Translations under genes and position numbers: made by a program
NCBI RefSeq assembly: GCF_000429765.1
Contig: NZ_AUCM01000009.1
Span: 135,779-199,778 of the forward strand
Direction: 5' to 3'
DNA length: 64,000 bases
Source: Gemmobacter nectariphilus DSM 15620
GTDB lineage: Bacteria; Pseudomonadota; Alphaproteobacteria; Rhodobacterales; Rhodobacteraceae
The notes under the pieces: model-generated
What the model was told of the DNA's origin: nothing
The model's database searches: none
The model's input: the letters and a program-made list of their open reading frames with translations, nothing else
In this document: positions 1 to 10,071 of the stretch, piece by piece
Layout: each line of letters begins with the position of its first letter
Position numbering within the stretch: position 1 is the first letter of the stretch

Positions 1-262
1 GAAACCGCGCCAGATGCGGCGAGGTATAGGCGTGGCAGACCTTGCCCGCCGCCTCGAGCCCGGCGCGGATCATTGCCTGGGTGCTACCCTTGCCGTTGGT
101 GCCGGCCACATGGATCACCGCCGGCAGCCGCAGATCGGGCCGACCCAGCCGGTCCAGCAGCGCATACATCCGGTCAAGCCGCAGGTCGATGATCTTGGGG
201 TGCAAGGCCATCAGCCGTTCCAGAACGGCATCCGACCCGGCGCGGGCGACGGTCGTGGTCAT
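1..262 (-). CDS. folC: Bifunctional folylpolyglutamate/dihydrofolate synthase, N-terminal part (cut by window edge)
   Basis: This is the first 87 or so residues of a Mur-ligase-type enzyme that adds glutamate to dihydropteroate and folates in the cytoplasm. The ATP-binding loop HVAGTNGKGST is at residues 51-61, followed by the AYTSPHL segment typical of FolC. The ATG at 262 fits the family start. The gene is incomplete only because the window ends. It follows accD and a YdhR-like gene on the same strand; accD-folC neighbourhood is common in alphaproteobacteria, so the three probably form one transcript. Confidence 0.9.
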   Translation of the reverse strand, partial: MTTTVARAGSDAVLERLMALHPKIIDLRLDRMYALLDRLGRPDLRLPAVIHVAGTNGKGSTQAMIRAGLEAAGKVCHAYTSPHLARF

Positions 263-287
263 GTCAGGTCTTTCTGCTGCGGTCCGG

Positions 288-593
288 TCAGAGCGGCGCG
301 CGGGTGATCGCCGACAGATCGCCGTTCACATCGAAGGTATGCGCGACGATCCCGGTCACCCCAAAGGCGCCCAGCCGCGCCGCGTGCTTGTCGCGGTAGG
401 CGGCGGCAGCGGCCGGATTGTCAAAGACGTAGATGCCGCCGGCGCGCCCTTCGGCTTCGTTCTCGGTCCAGATCTTCCAGATCAGGCCCGGCTCGGCCGC
501 GATGTCCTGCGCCAGTCCGCCAAGCGCCTTGGTCATGCCGTCGCCCCAGGGGCCGGCAAAGGGGAAATCGAACTGAACCAGCGTGAGGGCCAT
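288..593 (-). CDS. YdhR-family putative monooxygenase
   Basis: This 101-residue protein matches the YdhR fold (dimeric alpha/beta barrel related to ABM/ActVA-Orf6 monooxygenases) along its whole length. Family hallmarks are visible: FPFAGPWGDGM near the start, EPGLIWKIWTE in the middle, GGIYVFDN, and the FDVN segment close to the C-terminus. The physiological substrate of the family is not established. It lies between accD and folC, all leftward, with short gaps (26 bp to folC, 71 bp from accD), so it is probably cotranscribed. It is an insertion relative to a bare accD-folC arrangement, and nothing in the context tells its job. Confidence 0.8.
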   Translation of the reverse strand: MALTLVQFDFPFAGPWGDGMTKALGGLAQDIAAEPGLIWKIWTENEAEGRAGGIYVFDNPAAAAAYRDKHAARLGAFGVTGIVAHTFDVNGDLSAITRAPL

Positions 594-664
594 GGCTGCA
601 TCCTCTGGGTTATCGCGACACGCGCAGCATAGCCGGGGCGCCCCCGGCAGGCAACGGGCCAGGC

Positions 665-1585
665 TCAGGCGGCCGGCGCCTCGGGTTCTTCGATGGGCTG
701 CGGATCGGCCGGGGGCAGATCGCCCTTGATGGCCGGCGGCAGGTTGGTCAGCATCCGCAAGATGGTGACCAGCTCGTCCCGCAGGTTCTTGCGATGCGTC
801 ACCCGGTCCAGCATCCCGTGATCCAGCAGATATTCGGCGCGCTGGAACCCTTCGGGCAGCTTCTCGCGGATGGTCTGCTCGATCACGCGGGGGCCTGCAA
901 AGCAGATCAGCGCGTTCGGCTCGGCGATCTGCACATCGCCCAGCATGGCATAGCTGGCCGTGACCCCGCCGGTCGTCGGATGCGTGAGCACGACGACATA
1001 GGGCAGGCCGGCCTCCTTGAGCATCTCGATGGCGACGGTGGTGCGCGGCATCTGCATCAGCGACAGAATGCCTTCCTGCATCCGCGCGCCGCCAGCCGCG
1101 GCAAAGACCACGAAGGGCCGTTTCAGTTCCACCGCGCGGCGGGCGCCAGCCACGAAGGCGTTTCCGACATACATGCCCATCGAGCCGCCCATGAAGGCGA
1201 AATTCTGCGCCGCGGCGACGATGGGGGTGCGCAGCACCTCGCCTTCGGCGACCAGCATAGCCTCTTTCTCGCCGGTGGCCTTCTGGGCGGACTTCATCCG
1301 CTCGGGGTAACGCTTCTGGTCCTTGAACTGCAGCGGGTCGGCCAGCGGTTCGGGCACCTTGACCTCGACGAAGATCCCGCCGTCGAACAGCGCCTTGAAC
1401 CGATCACGCGGGGTGATGGCCATATGGTGATCGCAGTTCGAGCAGACGTTGAGGTTTTCCGCCAGTTCACGGTGGAACAGCATGGTCCCGCATTCGGGGC
1501 ATTTGGTCCACAGGTTCTCGGGCACTTCGCGGCGCGAGAACAGCGAGTTGATCTTGGGTCGGACGTAGTTGGTGATCCAGTTCAT
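665..1585 (-). CDS. accD: Acetyl-CoA carboxylase carboxyltransferase subunit beta
   Basis: AccD with AccA forms the carboxyltransferase that moves CO2 from biotin-BCCP to acetyl-CoA, giving malonyl-CoA for fatty-acid synthesis. The N-terminal four-cysteine zinc ribbon is present (C29, C32, C48, C51), followed by the crotonase-like carboxyltransferase domain with the GGARMQEG motif. The family-typical start MNWITNYVRPK is at 1585; a reading frame extends eight codons further up but lacks support. The protein has 306 residues, with a proline/glutamate/alanine-rich tail (EEPEAPAA) that is variable in the family. It is first in a likely accD-ydhR-folC transcript. Confidence 0.96.
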   Translation of the reverse strand: MNWITNYVRPKINSLFSRREVPENLWTKCPECGTMLFHRELAENLNVCSNCDHHMAITPRDRFKALFDGGIFVEVKVPEPLADPLQFKDQKRYPERMKSAQKATGEKEAMLVAEGEVLRTPIVAAAQNFAFMGGSMGMYVGNAFVAGARRAVELKRPFVVFAAAGGARMQEGILSLMQMPRTTVAIEMLKEAGLPYVVVLTHPTTGGVTASYAMLGDVQIAEPNALICFAGPRVIEQTIREKLPEGFQRAEYLLDHGMLDRVTHRKNLRDELVTILRMLTNLPPAIKGDLPPADPQPIEEPEAPAA

Positions 1586-1727
1586 CGCGGGCCCTCGAGA
1601 TAGCGGCATAGAACCCCGCAGATAAGGGGTAGGGCCGGGAAATGCAATCGCAGCAAAGGCGGCGGGGCGGCGGCCCGGCGCCTTGGCCGGATCGACAGGC
1701 GATCAGCCTATGCGCGCGGCCCCGGCC

Positions 1728-1785
1728 CCGGAGGGGGTTTGCCCCCCTCCGGACCACCCCGCAGGGTATTTGGAAAAAGGCAAGG
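1728..1785 (+). repeat. Composite intergenic repeat, copy A
   Basis: A GC-rich hairpin (10-bp arms, 1728-1752, loop TTTG) is followed by CCCCGCAGG and a core GTATTTGGAAAAAGGCAAGG ending near 1785. The same architecture recurs at about 5541-5630, 12561-12650, 13922-13990 and 29846-29925. It lies in the gap between accD and the CoA ligase gene. On neither strand is the hairpin followed by a T-run, so it is not a textbook terminator. Confidence 0.6.
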
Positions 1786-1858
1786 ACGGGTGAGCGGGCG
1801 TGTCAGCCCCGCCGCCTTGCCGCGCGCTGGCGCAGGTCTTGCCGGATGCCGCGCCGCC

Positions 1859-3490
1859 CTAGTTGCCCTTGCGCAAGGCGAAGCGCTGGATCTTGCCGCT
1901 GGCAGTTTTCGGCAGTGCGCCCACGAAATGCACCCGGCGGGGATATTTGTAGGGGGCAATCGTCGCCTTGACGTGATCTTGCAGGATTCTCACCTCGTCC
2001 GGGCCCGGCTGAACGCCGTGGGCCAGCACGACATAGGCCGAAACGATCTGCCCGCGCGCATCGTCCGGCTCGCCGATCACGGCGCATTCCAGAACGTCCG
2101 GGTGCTTGAGCAGCGCCGCCTCGACATCCGGCCCTGCGATGTTGTAGCCGGCCGAGACGATCATGTCGTCGTTGCGGGCGGCAAAGTGGAAGTAGCCGTC
2201 CTCGTCCTGCCAGAAGGCATCGCCCGTCAGGTTCCAGCCGTTCTGGACGTATTTCAGCTGGCGATCGTCGGCCATGTAGCGGCAGCCGATCGGGCCGCGC
2301 ACGGCCAGGCGGCCAATCTCGCCGCGCGGCTTCTCGTTCCCCTCGTCGTCGACGATCCTGGCCATGTAGCCGGTCAGCGGCTTGCCGGTGCAGGCGGGGC
2401 GGTGATCCTCGAAGCGGTTCGAGATGAAGATGTGCAGCATCTCGGTGGCACCGATGCCGTCCAGCATGGGCTTGCCGGTCCGCTCGATCCATTCCTCGTA
2501 GACCGGGCCGGGCAGGGTTTCGCCCGCGCTGACAGCGGCGCGCAGGGACGACAGATCCGCGCCTTCCTTCATCGCCTTGATCATCACCCGGTAGGCGGTG
2601 GGCGCGGTAAAGCAGACGGTCGCCTTGTATTGCTGGATCAGGTCGATCATGTTGGGGGGCGAGGCGTTTTCCAGCAGGCACGCCGCCGCGCCAAAGCGCA
2701 GCGGGAACACCGCCAGCCCGCCAAGACCAAAGGTGAAGGCCAGCGGCGGGGAACCCACGAACACATCTTCGGGCGTCGGGTTCAGCACCTCTTTGGCATA
2801 GGCATCCGCGATGATCAGGATATCGCGGTGGAAATGCATCGTCGCCTTGGGATGGCCCGTGGTGCCCGAGGTAAAGCCCAGCAGCGCCACATCATCGCGC
2901 CCGGTCCTGACCGCATCGAAGCGCACCGATTTCTTCAGCGCGGCGCGGTCAAGTTCGGCATCGTGGTTTGCGGTGCCGTCAAAGCCCACGACCGTATGCA
3001 GATGGACCGAACCCTTGGCGCATTCGACCATCTCGTCCATCAGGCGGGTGTCGCACAGGGCGACGCCGATTTCGGCCTTGTCGACGATCTGGGCGATTTC
3101 CCCCGCGCGCAGCATGGGCATGGTGTTCACCACCACGGCGCCAGCCTTGGTCGCCGCCAGCCAGCAGGCCACCATCGCCGGGTTGTTGGCGGACCGGATC
3201 AGCACCCGGTTGCCCGGCTTGACGCCGTAATCCTCGACCAGCGCATGGGCCAGACGGTTCGTCCAGTCCGACAGTTCCTTGTAGGTGCGCACCCGGCCAT
3301 TGCCGATCAGCGCCGTATGGTCGCCAAAGCCCCGCTCGACCATGCGGTCGGTCAGTTCCACCGCCGCATTCAGCCATTCGGGATACTGGAAGCGGTCGAG
3401 CAGCAGCTCGGGCCACTGATCAAAGGGCGGCAGGTTGTCGCGCGTGAACGTATCGACATGCCCCGAAGGGCCAAGCACATGGCCAGTCAT
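1859..3490 (-). CDS. abmG: 2-aminobenzoate-CoA ligase (benzoate-CoA ligase family)
   Basis: This 543-residue adenylate-forming enzyme is predicted to make the CoA thioester of anthranilate (or a close benzoate) with ATP. The phosphate loop GFTSGTTGHPKAT is near residue 205, the aromatic-substrate region GIGATEMLHIF near 345, the hinge TGDAFWQDEDG near 420, and the catalytic-lysine motif PKTASGK close to the C-terminus. Alone, it could equally be a benzoate-CoA ligase; the fused monooxygenase/reductase at 7620-9908 in the same operon points to 2-aminobenzoate. It is the last gene of the leftward operon, 82 bp after the RidA gene, with an intercistronic hairpin between them. Confidence 0.82.
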   Translation of the reverse strand: MTGHVLGPSGHVDTFTRDNLPPFDQWPELLLDRFQYPEWLNAAVELTDRMVERGFGDHTALIGNGRVRTYKELSDWTNRLAHALVEDYGVKPGNRVLIRSANNPAMVACWLAATKAGAVVVNTMPMLRAGEIAQIVDKAEIGVALCDTRLMDEMVECAKGSVHLHTVVGFDGTANHDAELDRAALKKSVRFDAVRTGRDDVALLGFTSGTTGHPKATMHFHRDILIIADAYAKEVLNPTPEDVFVGSPPLAFTFGLGGLAVFPLRFGAAACLLENASPPNMIDLIQQYKATVCFTAPTAYRVMIKAMKEGADLSSLRAAVSAGETLPGPVYEEWIERTGKPMLDGIGATEMLHIFISNRFEDHRPACTGKPLTGYMARIVDDEGNEKPRGEIGRLAVRGPIGCRYMADDRQLKYVQNGWNLTGDAFWQDEDGYFHFAARNDDMIVSAGYNIAGPDVEAALLKHPDVLECAVIGEPDDARGQIVSAYVVLAHGVQPGPDEVRILQDHVKATIAPYKYPRRVHFVGALPKTASGKIQRFALRKGN

Positions 3491-3538
3491 TGATGTCTCC
3501 CGGTTTGGTCGGCCTCTGACGGGCCATTATTGAAGGAC

Positions 3539-3560
3539 GCGCCCCGATCTTGCGGGGCGC
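3539..3560 (-). terminator. Intercistronic hairpin between ridA-like gene and CoA ligase
   Basis: Perfect 8-bp arms GCGCCCCG/CGGGGCGC (3539-3546 and 3553-3560) enclose a 6-nt loop, 12 bp after the RidA stop. On the minus strand the stem is followed by TCCTTCAATAATGG, a weak U-tract. It could attenuate transcription into the ligase gene or protect the upstream mRNA. Confidence 0.45.
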
Positions 3561-3572
3561 GCCAGATCCCGA

Positions 3573-3986
3573 TCAGTCGGGAATGACGGCGGTTGCCTCG
3601 ATCTCGACCTTGGCGCGGTCCTCGACCAGTGCCACCACTTGCACCAGCGCCATCGCCGGGAAGTGCTTGCCGATGGTCTCGCGGTAGGCGCGGCCGACCT
3701 CGCGAATGCCGTCCAGATATTCGCGCTTGCTGGTCACATACCAGGTCAGGCGCACGATATGTTCGGGCTTGCCACCCGCCTCGGCCAGCACGGTGACGAT
3801 GTTCGACAGGGTCTGGCGGACCTGGCCTGCGAAATCATCCGTCTCGAATTCCTGCTGGCCGTTCCAGCCGATATGGCCGCCAAGGAAAACCATCTTGCCA
3901 CGAGCGGCAACGCCATTGGCATAACCGACAGCAGGCTTCCAGCCCTTGGGGTTGAGGAATTCGTGCGGGCTTGTCGCCTCAGCCAT
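3573..3986 (-). CDS. RidA-family (YjgF/YER057c/UK114) enamine/imine deaminase
   Basis: RidA proteins are trimers that speed hydrolysis of enamines and imines to ketones and ammonia. This 137-residue member has the family core: the G-G-H-I-G-W segment, the LSNIVTVLAEAGG helix, the VRLTWYVTS strand and the C-terminal VEIEATAVI. The start at 3986 (MAEATSP) is chosen because homologues begin here; it overlaps the thioesterase stop by 8 bp, showing translational coupling. Sitting inside an aminobenzoyl-CoA operon, it may remove the ring amino group after dearomatisation, when the nitrogen is an enamine. That role is inference from chemistry and context. Confidence 0.85.
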   Translation of the reverse strand: MAEATSPHEFLNPKGWKPAVGYANGVAARGKMVFLGGHIGWNGQQEFETDDFAGQVRQTLSNIVTVLAEAGGKPEHIVRLTWYVTSKREYLDGIREVGRAYRETIGKHFPAMALVQVVALVEDRAKVEIEATAVIPD

Positions 3987-4401
3987 CTTGGCCTCCCATC
4001 TCGAGTTGCGCGTGCAGTTTGCTGCGGATGTCCTCGGGCCAGGCAGCCGCCTTGCCATCGTCGATCCACACAAGGGTATTTTCGGTGATCAACCGCACCT
4101 CGTCGCCCATGGCGGCGGTGATGCGGACCTTCAGACTGGACCGGCCAACGCCGGTGACGACAAGCGTGAACGGCACCTTGTCGCCCAACCGCGAGGGCGC
4201 CATGAAGTTGCAGTTGATCGAGACCGTCGGCACCCCGTGATGGTTGCCGCCCGTGTGCATCCGGGCAAAGGAATAACCGACGTAGTCTTCGAAGAAATTC
4301 TCGACGACCGAATTGATCATCTCGAAATAGCGGGGATAGAACACGATCCCCGCCGGATCGCAGTGATTGAACTCGATCGGGACGATGCGGGTATAGCTCA
4401 T
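3979..4401 (-). CDS. 4-hydroxybenzoyl-CoA thioesterase-family hotdog thioesterase
   Basis: A 140-residue hotdog-fold acyl-CoA thioesterase. Near the N-terminus it carries [14 protein letters not shown], the signature of the 4-hydroxybenzoyl-CoA thioesterase group, including its catalytic aspartate. It probably hydrolyses aromatic or alicyclic CoA esters, either as a pathway step or to recycle CoA from dead-end thioesters. It overlaps the preceding acyl-CoA dehydrogenase stop by 4 bp and the following RidA start by 8 bp, so it is part of a tightly coupled operon. Confidence 0.87.
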   Translation of the reverse strand: MSYTRIVPIEFNHCDPAGIVFYPRYFEMINSVVENFFEDYVGYSFARMHTGGNHHGVPTVSINCNFMAPSRLGDKVPFTLVVTGVGRSSLKVRITAAMGDEVRLITENTLVWIDDGKAAAWPEDIRSKLHAQLEMGGQDG

Positions 4402-5537
4402 GCGTCCAGCGCCGCCCGCGCGATGACCACCTTCTGCACGTCTGTCGCGCCTTCATAGATGCGCAGGGCACGGATCTCGCGATACAGGCTTTCGACGATG
4501 AAGCCCTTGCGCACCCCGTCGCCGCCATGCAACTGCAAGGCGGTGTCGATGACACGCTGCGCGGCCTCGGTCGCGTTCAGCTTGGCCATGGCAGCTTCGC
4601 GGCTGACACGGGGGGCGCCCATGTCCTTGGTCCAGGCAGCACGATAGACCAGCAGCGCGCTGGCATCGACGTCCAGCGCCATGTCGGCGATATGGCCCTG
4701 CACCATCTGCAACTCGTGCAAGGGCGCGCCGAACAGCTGGCGCTCCTTGACCCGTGCCAGCGCCTCGTCCAGCGCGCGGCGGGCAAAGCCCAGTGCAGCG
4801 GCGCCAACGGTGGACCGGAACACGTCCAGCACCGACATGGCCACCTGGAACCCGCGCCCCGGCTGGCCGATCATCGCACTGGCCGGCAGGCGGATGTCGT
4901 TGAACCGCAGATGCGCCAGCGGATGCGGCGCCACCACCTCGATCCGCTCGACGATTTCCAGACCGGGGGTATCGGCGGGCAGCAGAAAGGCCGACAGGCC
5001 CTTGGCGCCCGGCGCCTCTCCGGTGCGGGCAAAGACCACATACAGATCGGCAATCCCGCCGTTCGAGATATAGGTCTTCTCGCCGTTCAGGATGAATCCG
5101 TCGCCATCGCGCACCGCCGTCGTCGCGGTGCGCGCCACATCCGACCCCGATCCCGGCTCGGTCAGCGCAAAGGCGGAAATCGCCTGGCCGGCGCGGGTCT
5201 TGTCCAGCCACTTGCGCTGCTCGGGCGTGCCGAAAAGCGAGACCGCGCCCATCCCCAGCCCCTGCATGGCAAAGGCGAAATCGGCCAGCCCGTCATGGCG
5301 CGCCAGCGTCTCGCGAATGATGCACAGGCTGCGCACGTCCAGCGCCTCGCCCTCACCCGCGCCGGAATGCTTCAGCCAGCCGCCCTGCCCCAGCATCGCC
5401 ACCAGCGACCGGCAGGCCGCATCGGTGTCGGAATGGTCCACATGCAGATTGGCCGCGCACCAAGCGTCCAGCCCCTCGGCCAGCGCGCGGTGCTTGTCCT
5501 CGAAGAACGGCCAGCTCAGAAAACTACGATCTGCCAT
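4398..5537 (-). CDS. Acyl-CoA dehydrogenase
   Basis: This FAD enzyme (379 residues) introduces a 2,3-double bond in an acyl-CoA. The family signature [10 protein letters not shown] is near residue 130, [12 protein letters not shown] follows, and the C-terminal [10 protein letters not shown] contains the glutamate that acts as base in the MCAD group. The start at 5537 (MADRSF) is preceded by the AAAAGG of an intergenic repeat at a short 4-base spacing. In this operon the likely substrate is a cyclohexene or ring-opened CoA ester made from 2-aminobenzoyl-CoA; that is inferred. No electron-transfer flavoprotein genes are next to it. Confidence 0.88.
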   Translation of the reverse strand: MADRSFLSWPFFEDKHRALAEGLDAWCAANLHVDHSDTDAACRSLVAMLGQGGWLKHSGAGEGEALDVRSLCIIRETLARHDGLADFAFAMQGLGMGAVSLFGTPEQRKWLDKTRAGQAISAFALTEPGSGSDVARTATTAVRDGDGFILNGEKTYISNGGIADLYVVFARTGEAPGAKGLSAFLLPADTPGLEIVERIEVVAPHPLAHLRFNDIRLPASAMIGQPGRGFQVAMSVLDVFRSTVGAAALGFARRALDEALARVKERQLFGAPLHELQMVQGHIADMALDVDASALLVYRAAWTKDMGAPRVSREAAMAKLNATEAAQRVIDTALQLHGGDGVRKGFIVESLYREIRALRIYEGATDVQKVVIARAALDA

Positions 5538-5540
5538 TTT

Positions 5541-5630
5541 GCCTTTTCCCAAATACCCTCGGGGGTTTCCAAAGGGGGCAAACAGCCCCCTTTGGGCGGG
5601 GGGTGCGGGGGGCAGCTGCCCCCCGCGACC
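5541..5630 (-). repeat. Composite intergenic repeat, copy B
   Basis: Read leftward: a perfect 22-bp GC palindrome (5605-5626), a CCCCCCGC linker, a second hairpin with 11-bp arms (5569-5595), then CCCCCGAGG and the core GTATTTGGGAAAAGGCAAA that runs straight into the acyl-CoA dehydrogenase start. The purine-rich end of the core is positioned where its ribosome binding site must be. The layout is closely matched by copy C at 12561-12650. Confidence 0.65.
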
Positions 5631-6445
<815 letters not shown>

Positions 6446-6449
<4 letters not shown>

Positions 6450-6886
6450 TCCTTTTCTCTCCCCATGCGTTTCAGGATGGCGGTCAGCGCATCCAGATCG
6501 GCCTCGTCCACATGTTCAAAAATCCGGCTCAGCTCGGATTCGTGCCCGGCGGCCCAGCCTTCAAAGACGCGCTCGCCCTCGGGGGTCAGCGCGACATAGA
6601 CGGTGCGGCGGTCGGTTTCCGACGGCGTGCGCTTGGCCAGCCCGTCCTTTTCCAGCCGGTCCACCACCGTCGTTGCATTGCCGTTCGAGACCAGCAGCAT
6701 CCGGCTGAGCTCGCTCATCGTCACCCCGTCGCGGCGGCGCCACAGCGCGGCCATCACATCGAACCGCGGCAGCGTGGTATCATGGGTCAGGCGCAGATAT
6801 TCGCGCAACTGCCCCTCGGCCGCCCGGGTCACCCCAAGCAGACGGATCCACATCTTCAACCGGCGCTTCGACAACGGGTCTGTCAT
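6446..6886 (-). CDS. MarR-family transcriptional regulator
   Basis: A 146-residue winged-helix repressor of the MarR group. The HTH is in [29 protein letters not shown], and the wing contains the conserved D-x-R segment [15 protein letters not shown]. The ATG at 6886 overlaps the SDR stop by 4 bp. MarR proteins in aromatic-CoA operons often bind the pathway CoA thioester and release DNA; whether this one does is unknown. The likely operator is the AT-rich dyad in front of the operon at about 9957-9994. Confidence 0.9.
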
Positions 6887-7623
6887 ACCTCTCCCCCGGC
6901 AATCGCGATGGACTGTCCGTTCATGGCATCGGAACCCGGCCCGCACAACCACAAGGCGGCGGCCGTCACCTCGGCAGGCTGCACAAGGCGGCCCTGAGGG
7001 TTGGTCGCGGTCAAGGCGCCCAAGGCATAGGCACGGTCCTTGCCGGTCTTTTCCATGATATTGGCGATGGACCGTTCGGTCATCTCGGTATCGAGGAAAC
7101 CGGGGCACAGCGCATTCACCGTGACCGGCTTTTTCGCCACCTCTTGCGCCACTGACCGCACCAGCCCCACAACCCCGTGCTTGGCCGCCGCATAGGGCGC
7201 GACATAGCCATAGCCCTTGAGCCCGGCCGTCGAGGCAATGGCGATCAGCCGCCCCCAGCCCGGGAACTGCCGCAGCCCTTCGCGAAAGGTCAGGAAGGTT
7301 CCGGTCAGGTTGACCGCCAGCATGGCGTTCCAGTGATCCATCGTCACCCGGCCCAGCGGCGCGCTGTCAGACGCACCCGCATTCGCGATCACGATGTCGC
7401 AAGGGCCAGCCTGGTCGAACATCGCCTTGACGCTGGCCTCGTCGGTCACATCGGCGGTGATGGCGCGGGCGCCCGGCAGGGCCCCCGCAACTTTTTCCAG
7501 CGGCTCGGCCCGGCGGCCGGTCACCACGACCTCGGCCCCGGCGGCGGCAAAGCCGCGCGCCAGATCCGCGCCCGTGCCGGTGCCGCCCCCGGTGATCAGA
7601 ACCCGCTTGCCTGCCAGCATCAT
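6883..7623 (-). CDS. SDR-family oxidoreductase (3-hydroxyacyl-CoA dehydrogenase-like)
   Basis: A 246-residue classical short-chain dehydrogenase. The cofactor motif TGGGTGTG is at the N-terminus, followed by ADVTD, the IANAG motif, the catalytic serine in ASTAG and the YAAAK active-site tetrad residues. It is coupled by 4-bp overlaps to the monooxygenase/reductase upstream and the MarR gene downstream. In the operon it would oxidise or reduce a ring hydroxyl or 3-hydroxyacyl-CoA intermediate; the exact step is not established. Confidence 0.87.
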   Translation of the reverse strand: MMLAGKRVLITGGGTGTGADLARGFAAAGAEVVVTGRRAEPLEKVAGALPGARAITADVTDEASVKAMFDQAGPCDIVIANAGASDSAPLGRVTMDHWNAMLAVNLTGTFLTFREGLRQFPGWGRLIAIASTAGLKGYGYVAPYAAAKHGVVGLVRSVAQEVAKKPVTVNALCPGFLDTEMTERSIANIMEKTGKDRAYALGALTATNPQGRLVQPAEVTAAALWLCGPGSDAMNGQSIAIAGGEV

Positions 7624-9908
7624 GCCCGGATCGTCTCCTGTTGCCGCTCGCGCAGACGATACAGCAGATCGCGCCCGCCCTTGTAGGGCTGCGGCCAGTC
7701 GACGGCGGTGTCGCCCTGCTCGGCCGCGGCATGCAGCGTCCAGTAGGGATCGGCCAGATGCATCCGCGCCAGCATGACCAGATCGGCCCGGCCCGCCATC
7801 AGGATGCCGTTCACCTGATCCCAGTCCGAGATATTGCCGACCGTCATGGTGGGTATCCCGGCCTCGTTGCGGATGCGGTCCGAGAACGGGGTCTGGAACA
7901 TCCGGCCATAGATCGGCTTTTCGGCCGGATCGGTCTGGCCCGAGGACACGTCGATGATATCGGCGCCGGCAGCGCGGAAGGCCTTGGCGACCTCGACGGC
8001 TTCCTCGGGCGTGACGCCCCCCTCGATCCAGTCATGGGCCGAAATCCGCACCGACATCGGCTTGTCCGCCGCAAAGGCCGCACGCATCGCGCGGAACACC
8101 TCCAGCGGATAGCGCAGGCGGTTTTCCAGCGATCCGCCGTATTCATCGGTCCGGGTGTTGGTGATCGGCGAGATGAACGAGGCCAGCAGATAGCCATGCG
8201 CCGCGTGCATCTCGATCATGTCGGCCCCGGCGCGATCGGCCATCTGGGCCGCCGCGACGAACTGCGCCTTCACCGCCTCCAGGTCTGCCTTGTCCATCGC
8301 CTTGGGCGTCTGACTGGCCGGCTTGTAGGGAATGGCACTGGCGCTGAGGATCGGCCAGTTGCCCTCGGGCAGCGGCGCGTCGATCCCGCCGCCTTCCCAC
8401 GGCACGCAGGTGGATGCCTTGCGCCCGGCATGACCGATCTGGATGCAGAACTTCGCGGTGGTTTCGGCATGGATGAAATCGGCCAGCCGCTTCCATGCTG
8501 CCTCGTGCTCGGGGGCATAAAGGCCGGGGCACCCGGGGGTGATGCGGCCGACATCCGACACGCAGGCCATTTCGGTATAGATCAGGCCCGCGCCGCCCTT
8601 GGCGCGCTCGGCATAATGGATCAGGTGCCAGTCGGTCGGGCAGCCGTCCACCGCCTTGTATTGCGCCATCGGCGACATCACGATGCGGTTCTTCAGCGTC
8701 ATGTTGCCCAAGCGGAAGGGCGCGAACATCGGGCGGCGGCCCTTTTGCCCGCCAGCCTGGTCCTGGAACCAGTCCTCGGCCTCGGCCAGCCAGGCGGCAT
8801 CGCGCTTGCGTAGGTTTTCATGGCTGATGCGCTGGCTGCGGGTCAGCAGAGAATAGGCGAACTGGATCGGATCCATGTCCAGATAGCGCTCGACCTGTTC
8901 GAACCATTCCAGGCTGTTGCGTGCCGCCGACTGCAGGCGCAGCACCTCGACCCGGCGCTCTTCCTGGTAGCGCTGGAAGGCCTTTTCCATCGTCGGTTCG
9001 GAATGCAGATATTCCGCCAGCGCGATCGCACTGTCGAACGCCAGACGCGAGCCCGACCCGATCGAGAAATGCCCGGTCGCCGCCGCATCGCCCATCAGGA
9101 CGACGTTTTCATGATACCACTTTTCGCAGATCACGCGCGGGAACTGGATCCACACGGCCGAGCCGCGCAGGTGGTTGGCGTTCGACATCAGATCGTGGCC
9201 GCCCAGATGCTTTTCAAAGATCTTGCGGCAGGTCTCGACGATCTCTTCCTTGGACATATGCTCGAAACCCCATTTGTCCCAGGTCTCGGGCAGGGTCTCG
9301 ACGATGAAGGTCGCCGTGTTGTCGTCGAACTGGTAGACGTGGGCCCACATCCAGCCGTGTTCGGTCTTTTCAAAGATGAAGGTGAAGGCGTCGGCAAATT
9401 TCTGGTGGGTGCCCAGCCAGATGAACTTGCACTTGCGCACGTCGATATCGGGCTTGAACACATCCTTGTATTCGTTGCGCACGATGCTGTTCAGACCGTC
9501 GCAGCCAACGACAAGGTCATAGTCCTTGCGGTATTCCTCGGCCGTCTTGAAGGTGGTTTCGAATTCCATCTTCACGCCCAGCTCGCGGGCGCGCTGTTGC
9601 AGCAAGATCAGCATGGCCTTGCGGCCGATCCCGGCAAAGCCATGACCACCCGACACGACGCGCGTGCCGTTGTGGATGGTGGCAATGTCATCCCAATAGG
9701 CAAAGTTCGACCGGATCGCCTCGGTCGAGACGGGGTCGTTCTTCTGCATGCGGCTCAGTGCATCGTCCGACAGCACGACGCCCCAGCCAAAGGTATCGTT
9801 CGCCTTGTTGCGCTCCAGCACGGTGACATCGTGCGAGGCATCACGCAGTTTCATGGAGATGGCGAAGTAGAGACCGGCAGGACCGCCGCCAAGGCAGAGA
9901 ATCTTCAT
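7620..9908 (-). CDS. abmA: 2-aminobenzoyl-CoA monooxygenase/reductase-type fusion (flavin hydroxylase plus old yellow enzyme)
   Basis: A 762-residue natural fusion. The first about 385 residues are a flavin hydroxylase: GGGPAG at 7-12, CDGLNS near 140, and the [17 protein letters not shown]/ribityl motif near 275. From about 395 the protein is an NADH:flavin oxidoreductase of the old yellow enzyme class, with [21 protein letters not shown], the HAAHGYLL active-site segment and GGSLENR. This is the architecture of 2-aminobenzoyl-CoA monooxygenase/reductase of Azoarcus evansii, which hydroxylates and then reduces the ring; salicylyl-CoA 5-hydroxylase is similar. It is first in the operon, with a GGAGG-type site upstream of the ATG. 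Confidence 0.88.
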   Translation of the reverse strand: MKILCLGGGPAGLYFAISMKLRDASHDVTVLERNKANDTFGWGVVLSDDALSRMQKNDPVSTEAIRSNFAYWDDIATIHNGTRVVSGGHGFAGIGRKAMLILLQQRARELGVKMEFETTFKTAEEYRKDYDLVVGCDGLNSIVRNEYKDVFKPDIDVRKCKFIWLGTHQKFADAFTFIFEKTEHGWMWAHVYQFDDNTATFIVETLPETWDKWGFEHMSKEEIVETCRKIFEKHLGGHDLMSNANHLRGSAVWIQFPRVICEKWYHENVVLMGDAAATGHFSIGSGSRLAFDSAIALAEYLHSEPTMEKAFQRYQEERRVEVLRLQSAARNSLEWFEQVERYLDMDPIQFAYSLLTRSQRISHENLRKRDAAWLAEAEDWFQDQAGGQKGRRPMFAPFRLGNMTLKNRIVMSPMAQYKAVDGCPTDWHLIHYAERAKGGAGLIYTEMACVSDVGRITPGCPGLYAPEHEAAWKRLADFIHAETTAKFCIQIGHAGRKASTCVPWEGGGIDAPLPEGNWPILSASAIPYKPASQTPKAMDKADLEAVKAQFVAAAQMADRAGADMIEMHAAHGYLLASFISPITNTRTDEYGGSLENRLRYPLEVFRAMRAAFAADKPMSVRISAHDWIEGGVTPEEAVEVAKAFRAAGADIIDVSSGQTDPAEKPIYGRMFQTPFSDRIRNEAGIPTMTVGNISDWDQVNGILMAGRADLVMLARMHLADPYWTLHAAAEQGDTAVDWPQPYKGGRDLLYRLRERQQETIRA

Positions 9909-9956
9909 CGGGTTCCTCCGAATGGGCGTTATGGGGCTCAGGCTAGCGCCGCCCGG

Positions 9957-9994
9957 ATATTATTTCAATCTTAAAATTTCACACCTTCAAGATT
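9957..9994 (-). promoter_or_regulatory. AT-rich dyad upstream of the aminobenzoyl-CoA operon (possible MarR operator)
   Basis: In the 163-bp divergent gap between the monooxygenase/reductase and mscS genes there is a strikingly AT-rich patch. It contains the inverted repeat AATCTT (9967-9972) / AAGATT (9989-9994) separated by 16 bp and a TAATAT box at 9957-9962 reading leftward. Assignment to the operon's MarR protein is inference. Confidence 0.4.
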
Positions 9995-10071
9995 CCGCTT
10001 TGCACCGGGTGGCTTGCCTGCACACGGTTTCTTTGCGATTGCGCCCCTGTCACCAGTTCGGAGCCCGTCTC

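Noticed and set aside
1728..1752. Ordinary rho-independent terminator at the hairpin between accD and the ligase gene
   Set aside because: No T-run follows on either strand, and the same hairpin-plus-core unit recurs in other contexts, so it is better described as a repeat.
1739..3493. Long rightward reading frame opposite the CoA ligase
   Set aside because: High GC content and codon bias of the true gene create long antisense frames; the translation is Arg/His/Gly/Gln-rich without any domain, while the leftward frame is a complete ligase.
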